Part shown: piece after piece, positions 1 to 14,447 of the stretch
How positions within the stretch are numbered: the first letter of the stretch is position 1
Layout of the letters: the number at the start of each line of letters is the position of its first letter
DNA from: Torreya grandis
Taxonomy: Eukaryota > Streptophyta > Pinopsida > Cupressales > Taxaceae
Assembly (NCBI GenBank): GCA_037957365.1
Contig: JARHVA010004251.1
Span: 1,473,001-1,537,000, forward strand
Direction of reading: 5' to 3'
DNA: 64,000 nucleotides
Translations under genes and position numbers: made by a program
The notes under the pieces: generated by a model
What the model saw: the letters and a program-made list of their open reading frames with translations, nothing else
Told to the model about the DNA's origin: nothing
Database searches by the model: none

Positions 1-46
1 CTCAAGTAACACTCTTGGCAGTCAAGTGACATTTTAGATAACTACA
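1..46 (-). repeat. End of the 3' LTR of element E, cut by the window edge
   Basis: The first 46 bases match 6391-6436 closely (both begin CTCAAGTAACACTCTTG and end ACTACA). Read on the - strand this is an LTR start, TGTAGT, immediately preceded by a polypurine tract. The rest of this LTR lies left of the window, so its length and the target-site duplication cannot be checked. Confidence 0.7.
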
Positions 47-57
47 TCCCCCCTTTA
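47..57 (-). promoter_or_regulatory. Polypurine tract of element E
   Basis: On the - strand this reads TAAAGGGGGGA and directly abuts the LTR start TGTAGT. A purine run touching the 3' LTR is the usual plus-strand primer of LTR retrotransposons. It fixes element E on the - strand. Confidence 0.65.
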
Positions 58-3000
58 TTATATAAATGTAGGAAAGTGAAATGACTTGGATAAATGAAAA
101 GAAATGTACCTAGACTTACCTAAGAGGTGAAACATGTGAATTTGGATCTGAGTATGAGAAGTGTGCTCCATTACATGTATAGAAAATGAAATGTGAATAG
201 ATTAATCCTTGCTTAAGAGGTATCAAAATAAAATACAAAACTAAGTAAAGAGATAAGATAGAGGAAGGTAATGAATACACCTCACTAGGTATGTGAACCA
301 ATGCATAAACCTAGTGACATCATGTGTGTGCATGTAGATAGTGATCAAATTTATGAATAGCTTGGATTAAGCTAATGGATTTCTCAATCCCCATATGTGG
401 GTGGCTCAAGAATCAAATATACTATGACTCAATCATTGATTACCCATGTGTAGTAGATGCATCAGTAACTAAATTTCATAATGTAACTAAAGTTATATAT
501 AATAACTCTATAGCTAATCATACACTCTAGAATTAAATTTGACTTAGGGACCTCTTGAACACTCAGGTATGTAGCTTAGGGGTTACATGGTAATGCCAAC
601 CACTCTGATAGAGAAAGGCATAAATCTAGTGCATAAATTGAAGCATGTTGTCTAATGTGTACAACATAGAGAATGACATGGAGTTACCATTCCATTTGAT
701 CAATTGGTGCATAAGCAACATAGAAAAATAATATTCTATACACATGCCCCTAAATATGATATCTGAGTATATATATATTCTGAATTGATTTGTAATAATA
801 TGTACCTAAGTATATGAAACTAAAACGTGAGTGTTCATGCCATGCATGATTCCCCCAATCTGATTAAACTAATATGATTTTATGCATAATTGAGTATAAT
901 TTGATAATATATAATTAAATCTATGCAAACCTAGACTATAAATGATGTGCCTTTATATAAATTCTATATTTTTTGTTTTTGGGGATACTAGACAATATCA
1001 CCATACCTTGGATAGTAGTATTGCGTAACTAGTGTTCACTTTTGGTTTTAATGTCCAATTGTGTTGTTATTCTACCAAAATGAATCTAGTCTCTATTGAC
1101 TATTTTCCACTATGTTTTCCTAAACTGAGCTATATATTATGTGTGTGCATGTTGGAAACTATACTATAAGTGCATTCATATGGCCTGATCTTTGTGATAA
1201 AACTATGTGAACTCTCCCTCTTTTGAGATAAGTTGTTGAACATGTACAGGAACAATATTTAAAATAAAAATCTCTACATAATATGTGTTAGCCTAAGTAT
1301 ATATGATATCTATGTAATAAACCAATAAAATTTGTATATATGACATCATAATGTAAGATAATCTAAGCATAAGTTAGTAATGTATACTGTATGTTAGATC
1401 CAACATTCACAAGGTTGTCAAGATAGATATAATAATGTAAGCATGTGTATGAACAATAAATTTGAGTAATAAAGTGAGTAACTACCTAGGGGGATGGGTT
1501 GTGATGTCCGTCATGGCACCCAAGGAGGAAAGGGGAGATGCATGAGGTCCCTCATGGCATCTAAAATTAGAATGAATAACAATAGATAAGTGTCATGGCA
1601 CACAAATTTTGCCAAGGGGACATAATATAAGGGACATAGACACATGTCACTAAATATGAGAAAGAAAATATATATAAGGACATTTTTAAATGTCCACATA
1701 CACATAAAATAAGCAAGATTGGCTTAGATCCACATGGAAGGACATGTTTAAATGTTTGCATTCACAATCAAGAAGGCACACACAAGGACATGGGCACATG
1801 TCCAAAGCATACATATAATGAAAGGAAATGGCATAGAGCCATAGAAAAATTTCATATTCAAATACCCTCGAATAGATGTAAAATCATAGAGACACCATCA
1901 AGTCTAGCTAGTAAATATAGAAATGAAAGTATACATGAACATGTTTTATAAATTTATATAACAACAAAGATGTACATAAACTAAGTCTAAAGTAGTATTA
2001 GTTGGAAAAAAATCTAATTAGTGTAGGATGACCAATATCAAGATATAAAAAATTCTAAATCTATGATTTAGAGTATAATAAGATGAAACCTTGGAATCAT
2101 AACTATTTATAGGATGCCCCTAAATGGGTGAATGTGTCAAATAAGGATGCTATGTATATGCCCCTAGTGGGTAGATAGTAACAAATTTAGATCTATGTGG
2201 TAGACCTAGATCTTGTAAGTATCTCCAAAAACTTGACAATAACAAGTTAATCATGTATGTATGATAAAACTAACTACACTAATAAGGATAACATATGTAG
2301 TACCTAGAGAATACAAGATGTGTAAACATGGAACTGCATACAATCTATAATTTGTATTTTTTGAGTAAATATTTGAATGTTTTTGTGTTTTTGGCATATT
2401 ATATTATTTTTTTATTTTCTAGATATAAGTTATGTACAAGTAATGTGAAAATTAAAATATATACAAGGAGAAAAAATGAATGAAACTATGTAAAATTAAA
2501 AGCTAAAAATAAATGAGATATTGTGAAAAAGAGGTGTAATGTCTCTATATACCTAAGATCACATCCATGGGATGTGGATAATCAAATGGAAGATCTAATG
2601 TGAGATTATCTAATGTAAGGCATTGAATCTACTCAAAGACAAATAAATCATGATGATGATGATCATCATACCATTCTTTGTATAAAAGTGTAGTCTTATC
2701 CTTGGTGTTAGTCTAGATTATGTGCATCTGAATAGTATGTTTCTCTATTGTGTAAGAAGCCTCCTATGTGGTCCCAGGGTAAACCATAATGAACCATAAG
2801 GTATCAATACAAAATATATGATTCTCATATGAGCCATCATGTAAAATGTGAACTATGTGTCCCTCATGACTAGAAGTCAAACATCTATATATGTAATCAA
2901 CTATGGCATCCATTGCATCTAACCATATACTACAAAGGGTAACATGTATATAAGTACCTGTGCTCACGATAAATAATAATGTGTTGGCCACCTTTGGGCC

Positions 3001-3300
3001 ACATGAAATTGGTATTATGATATGTCTTAAAGAACCCTAATAATGTATAACATGTTGTAGCTCACTCTCTTGATGTCCTATGTGTTGTAAAAATGCCAAT
3101 GCGCAAATGTTGGGATCTGAATCCTCATCTATGGTAACATGAGGGATGTATCAATCCTAGATAAAAACTCAAATAGTCAATGGATTATTCCATGGATATC
3201 TACTTTGTAAAATATTTCATCATGGTACCTTTACTAATGGATGTGGAGGCTATGTAATTTGAATGGTTCCTTAAGCCTTGAACTTATCCAACTTCTACTG
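58..3300 (-). mobile_element. Internal 3' part of element E, no domain recognised
   Basis: This AT-rich stretch lies inside element E, downstream of its protease traces. Short stretches read as degraded protein on the - strand (for example 2764-2991), but I find no reverse transcriptase box (no YVDD-like motif), RNase H or integrase motif. Either pol was never present or it has decayed beyond recognition by eye. It is annotated as element sequence only because it lies between the polypurine tract and the gag/protease traces. Confidence 0.4.
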
Positions 3301-3319
3301 TAATGTTGAGACTGTATTT

Positions 3320-3370
3320 GTATCATGTGTTGTAAGATTGTGAAAATGACAAAAGGGTTTACCATCCTAC
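3320..3370 (-). pseudogene. Gag-type zinc-knuckle trace in element E
   Basis: The - strand reads FCHFHNLTTHDTNTV. This has the C-x2-H-x4-H-x4-C spacing of the CHHC knuckle of Tat-type gag proteins, with the last cysteine replaced by valine. The same family motif occurs twice in element D. Its place is odd: in E it lies downstream of the protease traces, whereas gag knuckles normally lie upstream. A rearranged or composite element is possible. Confidence 0.4.
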
Positions 3371-4079
3371 TATGAGATTCTACCAATGGATCAGTGATGA
3401 ATGGTGGGTAATGCCATCAATCCCCTATCAAGTAATATATGTAGAATCCTATGTGGTCTATCCTATGAACTGCCTACCTAAATCCATATAATTAGGTCAA
3501 TATCTATAGATGTAACTATATGTACTAAGTGTTTGGAGGAATCCACCATATATAACTGAGTGGTTAGGCCTGTAGCTTTAGGACTATGAACTAGTGGTTT
3601 TGCCTATGTGGAAAAAGGCATGAGTGCCTTAGAATCATATATGTACTCTCTAAGGCCAAATGGTGTGAACCTCAATCCACATAAGAAATCATAAAAGTCA
3701 ATGGGTGTTGGATCATCCTCTGTGGTGGCCTAGGAATTTGTATCAAAGTTTCAAATATATACTTCATCTGAATTAGAAAGTAATGGTAATTGTGCTATGA
3801 GAATCCCATCATCCACCATAGGTAGGAATAACTTTATTGTAGGAGGGTCCTCCTTCATCATGGGTAAAGGTAATTATGTTTTAGGAGGATTTGGAAAGGG
3901 TGTAGGAATAATGGTGCTAGATTCCACAACCTCATATGTAAGAATCTACTCAATTAGAGTCTTATGAGGTGGGGACTATATAATAACATGATGTGTCCCA
4001 TCTAAATATGTACTCAATGTGGTAGGCTTGATGACTCTATAATATCAGAATGGTTGTATATGTGTTGGACAAGTGTATA

Positions 4080-5128
4080 AGTATCCATCATGTAAAAAAT
4101 TGATGTATTTGTGGAAGGTAAAGGGTATAGCCTCCGTATCATGTATCTAATGTCTCATAAGTAATAGGTTGCATTAAAAATGATTAGGCATCACCTAAAA
4201 CTACGTAGGTAGGGTTTTTGGACTAACTGTAATGTTCAATGTAATATAACCCAATGCCCGTCTAGGAATGTCATCAAAACATCTAATGTTATTATATTTA
4301 TTTTTAATATATGCTATATCAAACCAAATAGTATTTATAAATGTGAGGTTGCATATGTTAAGTATTAAACCACTATCAATTAGAACTCATTTAATAGTGG
4401 TGGTCTTGATTGTGCCTGAATAAAGAGTAGTAACTTTTGATCAATAATTAACTGTGAGGGAAAATCTTCATTGGAAAAAGATATAACATCCCTAATGTCC
4501 TTGATAGTGCTTGTGATAGATGCAAAGTACATTGTCTATGTTTCATGAGGCAAAGATGTATGATTGAGTGTTTGAAAAAAAAATCTTTGAAAATGGTTAT
4601 CTTTTTGAGTAATTCTAATATATAAATCTTAGCTGGTGTATCTATCAATTGATCCATAATATCAAATGCTCTATGATAATCTCTAGGTCCCATTATAGGG
4701 TTTTGGGGATGATGAGGGATAGTGGGATTATGTTTTTCTTGTATAGGCTAAGGAGGCATCATGTTCCATCTATTAACATCTCAAACCATGGGATCTACTA
4801 TTTTTTGAGGGTGAGCAATAAAAGCAGGATGTGAGTGAAGGTACTCAGCTAGTCTAGGTGGAGGCAAAACAAAAGGAGTCATCTAATCTCTCTATCACCA
4901 AGTAGTAATCAGAGGTAACTCAAAGTGAGCCATGCAAAAATGATCCTCATGGAAGTGTGACATAGGAGAGGGTAGACCAATGTGTGAAATAAGATGACTT
5001 CTAACATGGTCCATGAAAAGAGTGACATACATGTTCATCTTTTTATAAATGGTGAGTAATAGGGATTTAAGACAAACCATAAGACTTTGTACTAAAAAGC
5101 TGAAAATGGCATCCATCATGATAATCAT
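4080..5128 (-). pseudogene. Decayed Ty3/gypsy (Tat-like) gag-protease segment of element E
   Basis: On the - strand, 4448-4693 reads IMDQLIDTPAKIYILELLKK, which resembles the linker before the protease in Tat polyproteins. In another frame, 4081-4200 reads VMPNHF, a stop, CNLLLMRH, a stop, then IHDTEAIPFTFHKYINFLHDG. This matches the end of a gypsy retropepsin and the following 'VPSTLHQ..KF' segment, which element D has as VPSTLHRCVKF. At least one frameshift and several TAG/TAA stops (from CAG/CAA) make it a pseudogene. The DSG/DGG active-site box was not located. The ORF at 4895-5128 upstream is in the same frame as 4448-4693 but is not recognised. Confidence 0.55.
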
Positions 5129-5838
5129 GATGAAAGGCTAAAAATTAAAAACTGAGTATATTCTATAAATAAGAAGGGAAACCTTAATAGTACACTAGGG
5201 TTTAAAATAATGTGTTCAAATTAAGTGGGGTTCACCACATGATTTAAATTTTAAGATTTTATGGAGTATAAGCCCTAGGTTGTTAAAGGGTTTAAGTACA
5301 GTAAATTAGGATATAAAATATGTAATAAAAATAGCCATTGATTTGTGAAATAATTTAGCTAAGCTAATATTTATAATAATATCAATGAAGGATACAAATG
5401 AATAACTATCTTGAAACTACCTGAGATAGAGGATCCCAAAGTTAAAAATTGGTATAAGAGTTGGTTTGAGTTTTACAAATAGGATCCAAGTGTCAAAAAC
5501 CCTCCTAGACAATAGATTCCTACCCTAAAGATTAGTGTTATGGAGCTAGTGTCCACTTATGGTGATAGTGTCCTATGTGTAGGAACTAATCTAAATTTTT
5601 GGGAATACCTATGTCTAAGTCTGCCAAGCCTATTCCTATGTAGACAAACCATGCTTCATTGTATGCAACCTATTATGAGTGATTTTATATGACAACCCTA
5701 GACCTCCATGTGATTAGGGAATTTGATTGACATAAGTAGTAAACATGTGGTTTTATTTGGGTAGGTTGGATGTCCAAAACAACTCATTCTGATGAGATTT
5801 GCCTACATACCAATACCCTGAGGAGGTATTAAACCCGA

Positions 5839-6436
5839 TGTAGTTCTCCCCACCTAAGTGTTGGTGAAAGTTCAATTAAATCTAATATGATTTTTGGTTT
5901 AAGTGCTTTGAGTGAGGCTTGAGAATATAAATCTTTGTATTCTAAGCTTAGAAAGGTTGTAGATGATTGTAATTAGAAGTAAATAAAAATAAGGATTAAT
6001 AACCTTGATTGTGCACAACTTTTTCTTATCTTATTTGTGTGTATTTGCATCTGATTTCCATCTAGTGGATAAAGGCCTAAAATTCATGTATATATAGTAA
6101 TCTAGTTCTTGTACATTATTTGAAATAGGTCTAGGCAAAACCTACATTTCTTAATAATTGAAAAGATATCCATTGGATCTAAAAAGAGGGAAAAGAACAA
6201 TAACGCCCAAATAGAACATCAACATTATGTCGCTAGTGTCTAGGTGGCAGAACTTGAGGCACTAGGGTCTTGAATGCCTAAGAAAGCATCTAGGATTGAT
6301 TTTGATATGTTTATGTATATGTGTGGTCCTTGATATAAGTGTCTAAATAGGCCCTAAGATAGGTCTAGAGATAAGCTATATATGGGTGGTCTCAAGTAAC
6401 ACTCTTGTCACTCAAGTGACATTTGATATGACTACA
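5839..6436 (-). repeat. 5' LTR of element E (598 bp)
   Basis: Starts TGTAGT and ends ACTACA on the + strand, a perfect 6 bp terminal inverted repeat. Its last 46 bases match 1-46. With the polypurine tract at 47-57 this is the 5' LTR of a - strand element. No convincing tRNA primer site was found next to 5839, so the left border rests on the terminal repeat alone. Confidence 0.5.
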
Positions 6437-8307
6437 CAAGCTTAATAATCATAATTTAGGTTTGTATATGTTGTTACCAATATAATCAAGTCCATGTAAG
6501 ATTATTCCTAAAAAAATCCTATGCCAAAGAAGGACATGACTTTATTTTAGTTGTGAATCAATTTATTAAGATGTGTATTATTATTCTCCTTGTAAAAAGA
6601 CTCTTAAAGGTAGTGTTGAATTTAAGTTATTTTTCTCTAATGTGTGGGTTCACTTTGGGTTGCTTAGCTCTATCATTTTAAATCAAGATTCATTATTTGT
6701 AGGTAAATTATGGACCACATTATAGGAGAAGATGAAAATTAAGCTAAAATGATTTACCAATTTTCATCCATAAACCAATAGGTAGACTAAAATGGTGAAT
6801 AAAAACTTGTTTTAACTCTTGAAAGGGTAAAATATGAAGCATCCTGAGACTTGGGATGAAAATTGTTGTATTATTATTATTCCTATAATAGGGCATTCAA
6901 TTATTCTAAAAATATATCTCCTTTTTAAACTTATTTTGGTTACTCAAATCCATGTGTCTTTGATGTTGTTTTTATATATCCAAAAAAATGAATTTGTAAA
7001 GTGGATCTATAGATCCACAAGTTTGAAAGGTTAAATTCTAAGATTCATGAAATTTACTTCTAAGTGTAATAATGCTTGAAGGAGCCACATACCAAGTACA
7101 AATAAATACATGATTAACATAGGACTAAACATAATTTCCTTATTGAAGACAAGGCATGTTTTTGTTTGAGTAGATAAATGCTTCAAGATAAAACTAAGAA
7201 TCTTAAGCCTCCTACATACAGTCCATTTTTAATTTTGGAGTAAGTGTGAAAGAATGCTTTCAGATTGGATTTGCCTACTTATGTGAAAATATATTCAGTT
7301 GTCAATGTTAAGACCTTATGACTCTTTGATAATTTTATGTTAGATGATGATGAAGGATATTTATTATTACCTTGTATTGAAGACCATATGCTTGATGATC
7401 AAATGGAATTGGAAAAGGATATCATGTTAAAAAAGATAAAAAGGAAAATGAAAATAGGAGTTCAATAAAGACAATAGGATGGGTTGAAGGGTCAGCTACC
7501 CAAATAGGGAAAAATATTATTTTTTAAAAGACAAGGAATAAATTTCTTCATTTAATAAGTTTATAAAGCTTTTAGTGACCAAAAGCCTCTAAATGGGGAG
7601 GCATGATTTGAATTTTAGACATCCATGTGAGATAGATAATTCACTCTTCTCATCTCCATAATAAATTCTTATAAGACACATATTAGTAATAATTCAATTA
7701 AATTTATATGTTAGAAAGGTGCATGTAGAGATTACAAAGTTAAAGGACGTCTTAGATTAATCTTGATACTTTGAAAACACATCTCTATTTTGATGTAAAC
7801 TTGACTCAATGGATTCTCAAATAAAACTAATGGAAACATAGTGCCTTTTCATAACCCATGGCAGATCCATTGGTTATCATAAAATCACACAACCTATGTT
7901 TAAAAAAGTAATGGTTAAAAACACATGACCTATTTTTGAACTTATTGATGGTTTAGTTTATCTCATGGGTGATCCATGTGCCATTTTTTCTTACTTTGTG
8001 TGTAAATTTAGGCCTTTGGGAGAGGAAAAATAATTTAATGATATTTGGTTTCAACAATGAAATTATAAGTCTATATTCCAAGAGTCAGTGTTCCATTATT
8101 TTTCTAGCTAGTGTTGTTTGTTATGTGTTGTGAATTCTCTTATAAGATTCATAATAAGTGCAATGCATTTATATAGTGTTTTGGGAATTGTAAATTATAA
8201 ATATATCCATGAATTCCTCTAGATTTAAATAACCCTATACTTGATAATGATAAAGTATAGTGAGGAGGTTTAAGCACCTTACTCCACTAGAATTTTCTTG
8301 TCTTGAA

Positions 8308-8384
8308 TTTCTCTAGGATAAATATTTGTATCATGAGTTTTTTATTTTCTTCTTACTTGCCTTTTATTAAGTCCATTTCACCAA

Positions 8385-8459
<75 letters not shown>

Positions 8460-8542
8460 TTTCTAGGATAAATATGTGTGCCATGTTTTTTATGTGTTCT
8501 TCTTACATACCTTTTTTTAAGTCCATTTCACCACAACACTTT
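8308..8542. repeat. 80 bp direct duplication around an (AT)n microsatellite
   Basis: 8308-8388 (starting near TCTAGGATAAATAT and ending GTCCATTTCACCAAAACA) is repeated with mismatches at 8457-8542 (ending GTCCATTTCACCACAACA). Between them lies a pure AT repeat at 8389-8456. The left unit could be a duplicated flank of the microsatellite. Confidence 0.8.
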
Positions 8543-10883
8543 AAATAAAAGTAAGGCATAACAATAAGAAAAAAATCTTGTTTGTATTAGGAGTTTGAAT
8601 AGGAATGGTATTGATGAATTATGACAAGCATATCCACAAAATTATAGATCATTGAGGAAGAGGTACACCATTGTAAAATATTATGTTAATTAAATTATGC
8701 ACTTTAAAAAATATTTCTTAATTTAATGTAGTTAACATTTTTTGTAAACATCATACATACTAGATTGACCAAATGAAAGAAGTGAAGAGGAAACTTTGGG
8801 TTTTCTTAATTCTTGGTTACAAATAGTGGAGGTGTACTACATCCAAAGGCTTAAATAACCATTGACATCTTGAACATAATATTACACTTACCCTCAAATT
8901 AGCACATGAGAAGCCATCATTTAAAAATCTTTGCAAAAAAATATCAAGAGCCTAGTTTTATCATGATAGGTTCAGAAAGAGATATTGTATCAATTTCCTT
9001 TTTAATAATATAAGGAAATATGCCAAGAATTTCACCATTCACAGAGAATTTATTATAGAGGTGAGTGATATAAGTTACATGATACATTTTATTAGTAATT
9101 TGTTTCAATTTTTATTAATATTAAGTCTTTGTTCATTATTGCAGGAAGCAAAACTTGTAGATGAGCTTTTTTCATATGCTTAGAAGCATGTATAAAAACA
9201 TGTAAAAAAATTTGATATCCAAAAATAGTTGAACCTATAGAAGGTTTGGGAGGGTATGCTAGATAAAATGATAAAATATGGAAACATGAACATATATATG
9301 ATATACTTTAGTGAAGATCCACATGTGTGTATGGTGGACATATGCTCTTTTTTATAATTATTTAAAATTAAAGTTTAAACTCTATACAATGGTTGACTTT
9401 GGTTAATGTTATTTATATGATTCGATGATTGAATGGGTTCAATACCAAAAAATTCAGATAGGGAGGAAGATATCAATGTAGGAATGGAGGAATATATTAA
9501 CATACCTATGGATTAAAATGAAGAGGATGATGAGAGTGAAGCATCCCTCAATGACAATGGAGAGGAATTACAAGAATCATGCCATGAAAATGACTTTGGG
9601 AACATATTAAATTTTAAAATTTGTAAATATACTTTTTTTCAATTTGGTAGGACCGTAAAAAGTTATTCAACAATGGAATTTCTTATTACATTTGTAGAAC
9701 TTGATTCCTCCCATACAATAAAAGAATCAAAGAATGTGAAGATATTGAGTCAAGTGATAATGGGTAATGGTCAAGAAGTGTTAGTCATGTAAAATTAGTT
9801 ATTTGCTTCATGATATGAGAATATTTTACATTGATGTTTAGATTGGTTTGAGCCCATTCAAGTGGTTTAATAAATTGGAGCATATCCATCCCATGCATAT
9901 TGTACAATCCTTACACTTTAATGTTATCCTTCACAAGTTAACCCATGAATGAATTTTAAAATTGCGTGAAATAATTAATTTTCATATTTTTTTATCAAGA
10001 AAAATCAACCATGGAATCAAGTGTAAAAAAGGCTATGGAAGTTGAAATATTCATGTAGTATAAGAATAAAAGTGAGTGTACATTAATGGATTTCACTAAT
10101 ATTAATTTGTATTTAATATCCAAGAAATTATTAGTTGAATTTTTTATGGAATTAATTTTGGGTTCCTTAATAAATATTAAACTATATTGTTTTTATTTTA
10201 ATCCCTTTAAGAATGATGGAGCTCATTAGTATTTAACAATATTTTAATCCATAGTTATTGATTTGTACCATAGATTTTTTTGGTCATTAAATTATTATTA
10301 ATTTTTTTCCTTCACAAAATTCATGAACTAAGTTTTTGACATTTTAATTAAAATACAAAAGAGAAGGCCTATATTTTACATTGTGATCAATGTCCATAGT
10401 GAAGTTAATCAATATCAACATCATTACTTCCATCTTCATACTCATTCTTCCTTAACCAACATAACTCTCACAATCCAAATGTGTCTCTCACAATATTTGT
10501 TGAAAGATATGAATGTTATCTATAAAAAATTTCCAACATAATTCATATCTATTTTCATCAGTAATGCCAACTAATGGCCTAAATCCATAATTGCATTCTT
10601 TATACTCTATAACTAATGAGGTGTATTTTTTAATGTAATTATCTTGTGTTAAATGATCAAAGCTAGAATCTTTTCATAATTTCAAAGATAAATCTATATA
10701 ATATAAGTATTTATAATGAATGGAAAAGTGATGGTTATAATGGTTATGTGAATTCAATATTATTATATTTTTATTTTAAAAATGAGTTATGGATTGTGTC
10801 TTGTAATCAATGTTTTACTTGTCATAATGTTGAAAATTAGTTTTTTATTGGTGTAAACAATGTGACCTCAAAAATTGGATTAA

Positions 10884-10885
<2 letters not shown>

Positions 10886-10954
<69 letters not shown>
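10886..10954. repeat. (AC)n microsatellite
   Basis: About 34 uninterrupted AC dinucleotides. Confidence 0.97.
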
Positions 10955-10955
<1 letters not shown>

Positions 10956-12404
10956 GTTATATTCCACAATTCAAAAAATAGGTGTAACAGTGATATAGAT
11001 ATTGTAGCATGTACTAAAAGTGTCATTTTTGGAACATTGTATATATGAATTTAGTTTCAGATTAAATGCTATGATTTTTTCATATTGTCTTGGTTTATGA
11101 TTTGATAAATTAAGTTAAAATTGTAAGTACTTATGTATTTTAGATTATACAATAGATAAAAAACTTGCATGTGTGGTAGATGACTAAGGAATATGATGTG
11201 TTGGCCATGAAGAAGAGTAATAACAAAAATTTCACACTATGGCATCTAATGAAGTCAAAATAAAATAAAAAAGGAATAATTTTTCAAGGAGAAGATACTA
11301 CCCCACCTTAAGGAAATGTTTTGATTAATGAGCTTATAGATTTTAAGTTGAACTAGTATTCTTTACTATCATATTTAAATTTATTTTATTGATGAACTTC
11401 ATTTCAGTTGATAACAAAAAATGTACTCACATTATCATTTAATTCATAGGAGAAATACAAGGGATGTGGAAAATGAAAATATAGATAAGGAGGTGGATAT
11501 TTTAAAGGAGGAAGAAAATGTAATCCTAAGCCTTCCTTTAATTTTTTAAATTAAATATATTTAAATTTCAATTCTCATATTTTAGTTTAAATGTCCATTT
11601 AATTTTGAATCCCAATCCTTATAGTTTGAAATGAGTTTTTATTAAGTAGAAAAAATAAACCTAAGTAATTATATCTCATAGTTACATAAAATTTTGGACA
11701 TCTAAAAAGGTAACTGACCTCACAAAAATGTCCATCTGAAACTCCAACTCCAACTCCATACCCATGAGTGGGTAGTCCTTTTATATATAAATTAACAAGG
11801 GCAAACATTTTAGTGAATTCTTGAAGAAATGCACCCATGTTAACCTATTTGGTAAATATATACTTTATAATGGATACACTAATTCTTTTGAAAATAATGG
11901 TTTTCATACATTCATTATATTCAAAATAAAAAAAATTATTACAACCATTATTTTGAAAAAAAATTAATGATTTTATAAATTCATTGTTTTGAAATTATTG
12001 TACTTATTTTTTAGACATTTATTGTTTTTAAATTAACATTTATAAAAAGTTAAAAATTTAACATTTAAAAAAAATTGTAAGTGACCTACAATGCAACATA
12101 CCTCTATCGTGTTGAGCATATGGATGTTTTTTTATTATTTATCAAAAAAAATCTTCAACTTTTAGGCTTGTATGACCATCCATTGTTATCAAGTGTTGGA
12201 AACACATCATTTTAAGTTTTAGAGAGTGCATATATTGCAAAAAACCATAGCCTATAGTTTGACACAACATCTATTTTAAATAAGGAGAACCTAGTGGAAT
12301 ATGACAAAGGTACAAATTTAAGTTTTTAGTTGGATGGGCTTGTTTGGAGTTGAATAAATAAGAATAGGGTATTCAAACTAAACATGTTCAAAGATAAAAT
12401 GTTT

Positions 12405-12595
12405 TTACAAGTGAACATGTTGTCACAAGTAAACATGTTGGAAGTGAATGTGTTATTATAAATGAATGTGATAATGTAGGTGAACATATTATATGAAGTG
12501 AATATGTTGTTTCAAGTGAATATATGTGGAGAAGCAAATATGTTTGTCATGCAATTGAACATGTTGGTTTTTTAAGTGGACATGTAATTGGTGTT
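12405..12595. repeat. Loose tandem repeat of AAGTGAACATGTTG-like units
   Basis: Units resembling AAGTGAACATGTTG recur about every 17-35 bases (for example AAGTGAACATGTTG, AAGTAAACATGTTG, AAGTGAATATGTTG). Spacing is uneven and decay is advanced. No coding role is seen. Confidence 0.5.
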
Positions 12596-14447
12596 GAAAT
12601 GTAATGTGTTAATGTTGTAAGTTCACATGGGGGGACAGTAGAATTGATGGGAAATAGAAAACTATAAAACATAAATGAACAATAAAAGTTTAAAATTGTG
12701 TCAAAAATTAGACATTTCTATTTATTCTCAAGTGCTGGTGATGGCCAATAGTTTAACTTGTGATAATATTTTAATATTGTGAATAATCTTAATTATTGTT
12801 CATAGTAATAGGAAATTCAATGCCTGTTAGTGTGTATTAATTAGTAGGTGGTTTATTGAATTTTTAGCTAATTTACTTATTTTGACATTATGAACATTCA
12901 ATATTGTATTAATGATTTCCCATTTGTAGTAATTAGTATTTAAAGTCAATGTTGTAAATTTTAGTTATAATTTTTTATTGCTTCATTATTTAAATCATCA
13001 TTTTGATAAAATACAACATGAACATTTATATCACCAATTTAATTAATTTATGGAATTTTTATCATTGTTTTTAATGCAAGGTTGATCTATAAGAGATTGT
13101 TTGATCTAAGTTTGTATGACATGAATAAAAATATTTAAAAATGAGCAAATAATGTTTATGCTTTGTTATAGCATTAGGAAATTCATCATAATATATTTAT
13201 GTTGGAGGGAATTTGTATGTCTCCTCAAAAGTATATGAAGATAACTTAATTTTCTTTTCAAAATTTCACCATTTTTATTTTTATGGTCCCATATTTTTAA
13301 TTTCATTTAATTTTGAGCATATTGATGGGATGGTTTGAAACATTTTATTATTTTTTAGATGTTAACATAAATGCTTTCTTCATCTACTCTATTTTCAAAC
13401 TTTACATAGCCTATGATCCTTGAGAAACTTTACCTTGCTTTTTTTCCATTATGATCTTTAACATCACATGCAGGTAGATTATTTACCTACCAAAGTGGTT
13501 ACATTAATAATATTTTATGTTGTGGAATAAATAAGAGGCCACCCTTTATGGGTTTTCAACCTTCTTGTCACAACTCACAAAGACTTCTTGCAAACAAAAC
13601 TATGTCTTTCCAAAATTGAAGAAGTTACCATACATTACTATAATGGAAGTTGCATGGACTATGTTGATGATGGTGGAATTGGTTTAGTGGATTTATTATA
13701 TCTTAGCTATGTTATCATGTATTTTATGGATTCATAGTCATATAGTTGTGTTAGTTATGTTGGAGGACTTTGTGGTGCTTGTTGCATTTATATGGCCTTT
13801 TGTGATCACAACCTCTTGAGTAGCTCAAAGGCAAAAGTATATTGCATCTCATCAAAAACATACATGGCTCAAATAATAAATTTCACTAATTGTTTCTTGT
13901 TATTACTTCAGTCCCCAAATACATCATTCACCACTATTAATAGTGTGTAGAGTTATGTTAGGTTTTACATGATGCCATGCACATCATATTCACTAAAAAC
14001 ATTAATGAGTGGTAAATTTAGTTTAATGTTGTGCTAAATGTTTTGCATTATTTTATTAATACACTCCACATATTTGTGTCCCTATTAAAGTAATGGATTC
14101 CTAGTTGAGGAATAGTTTCATTAATTTATGTGTTAGCCCTAAAAATTGTGAAAGGTGTTGTGTCATTAAAATGTTGATGTGGCTTGTTTTCCATATAATA
14201 GGACAATGGATATAGAGGCATAAAATATATCTAATATTTATATTTATGTTATTTTTACTGTTAAGAGAATCAATCGTGAAGATGTAGCACTTGTGAGGTG
14301 GCAAACATAAATTGGCTTGAAAAATAATGAAGACTTGGTAGATGTAGAGGTGTCCACTAAATTAATTATACAAGAAAATGAGGATTTATTATAAGAGTGC
14401 CTAAGGGAGGAATGGTAATGTATGATTTACACATTCTTATCTTAGGT

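Larger units (their letters stand above)
6437..14100. other. AT-rich intergenic DNA, no gene recognised
   Basis: No open frame here is long or resembles a protein I know. The stretch holds an AT microsatellite within a duplicated 80 bp unit, a CA microsatellite and a loose tandem repeat near 12.4 kb, listed separately. It is probably old, unrecognisable transposon DNA. Confidence 0.6.
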
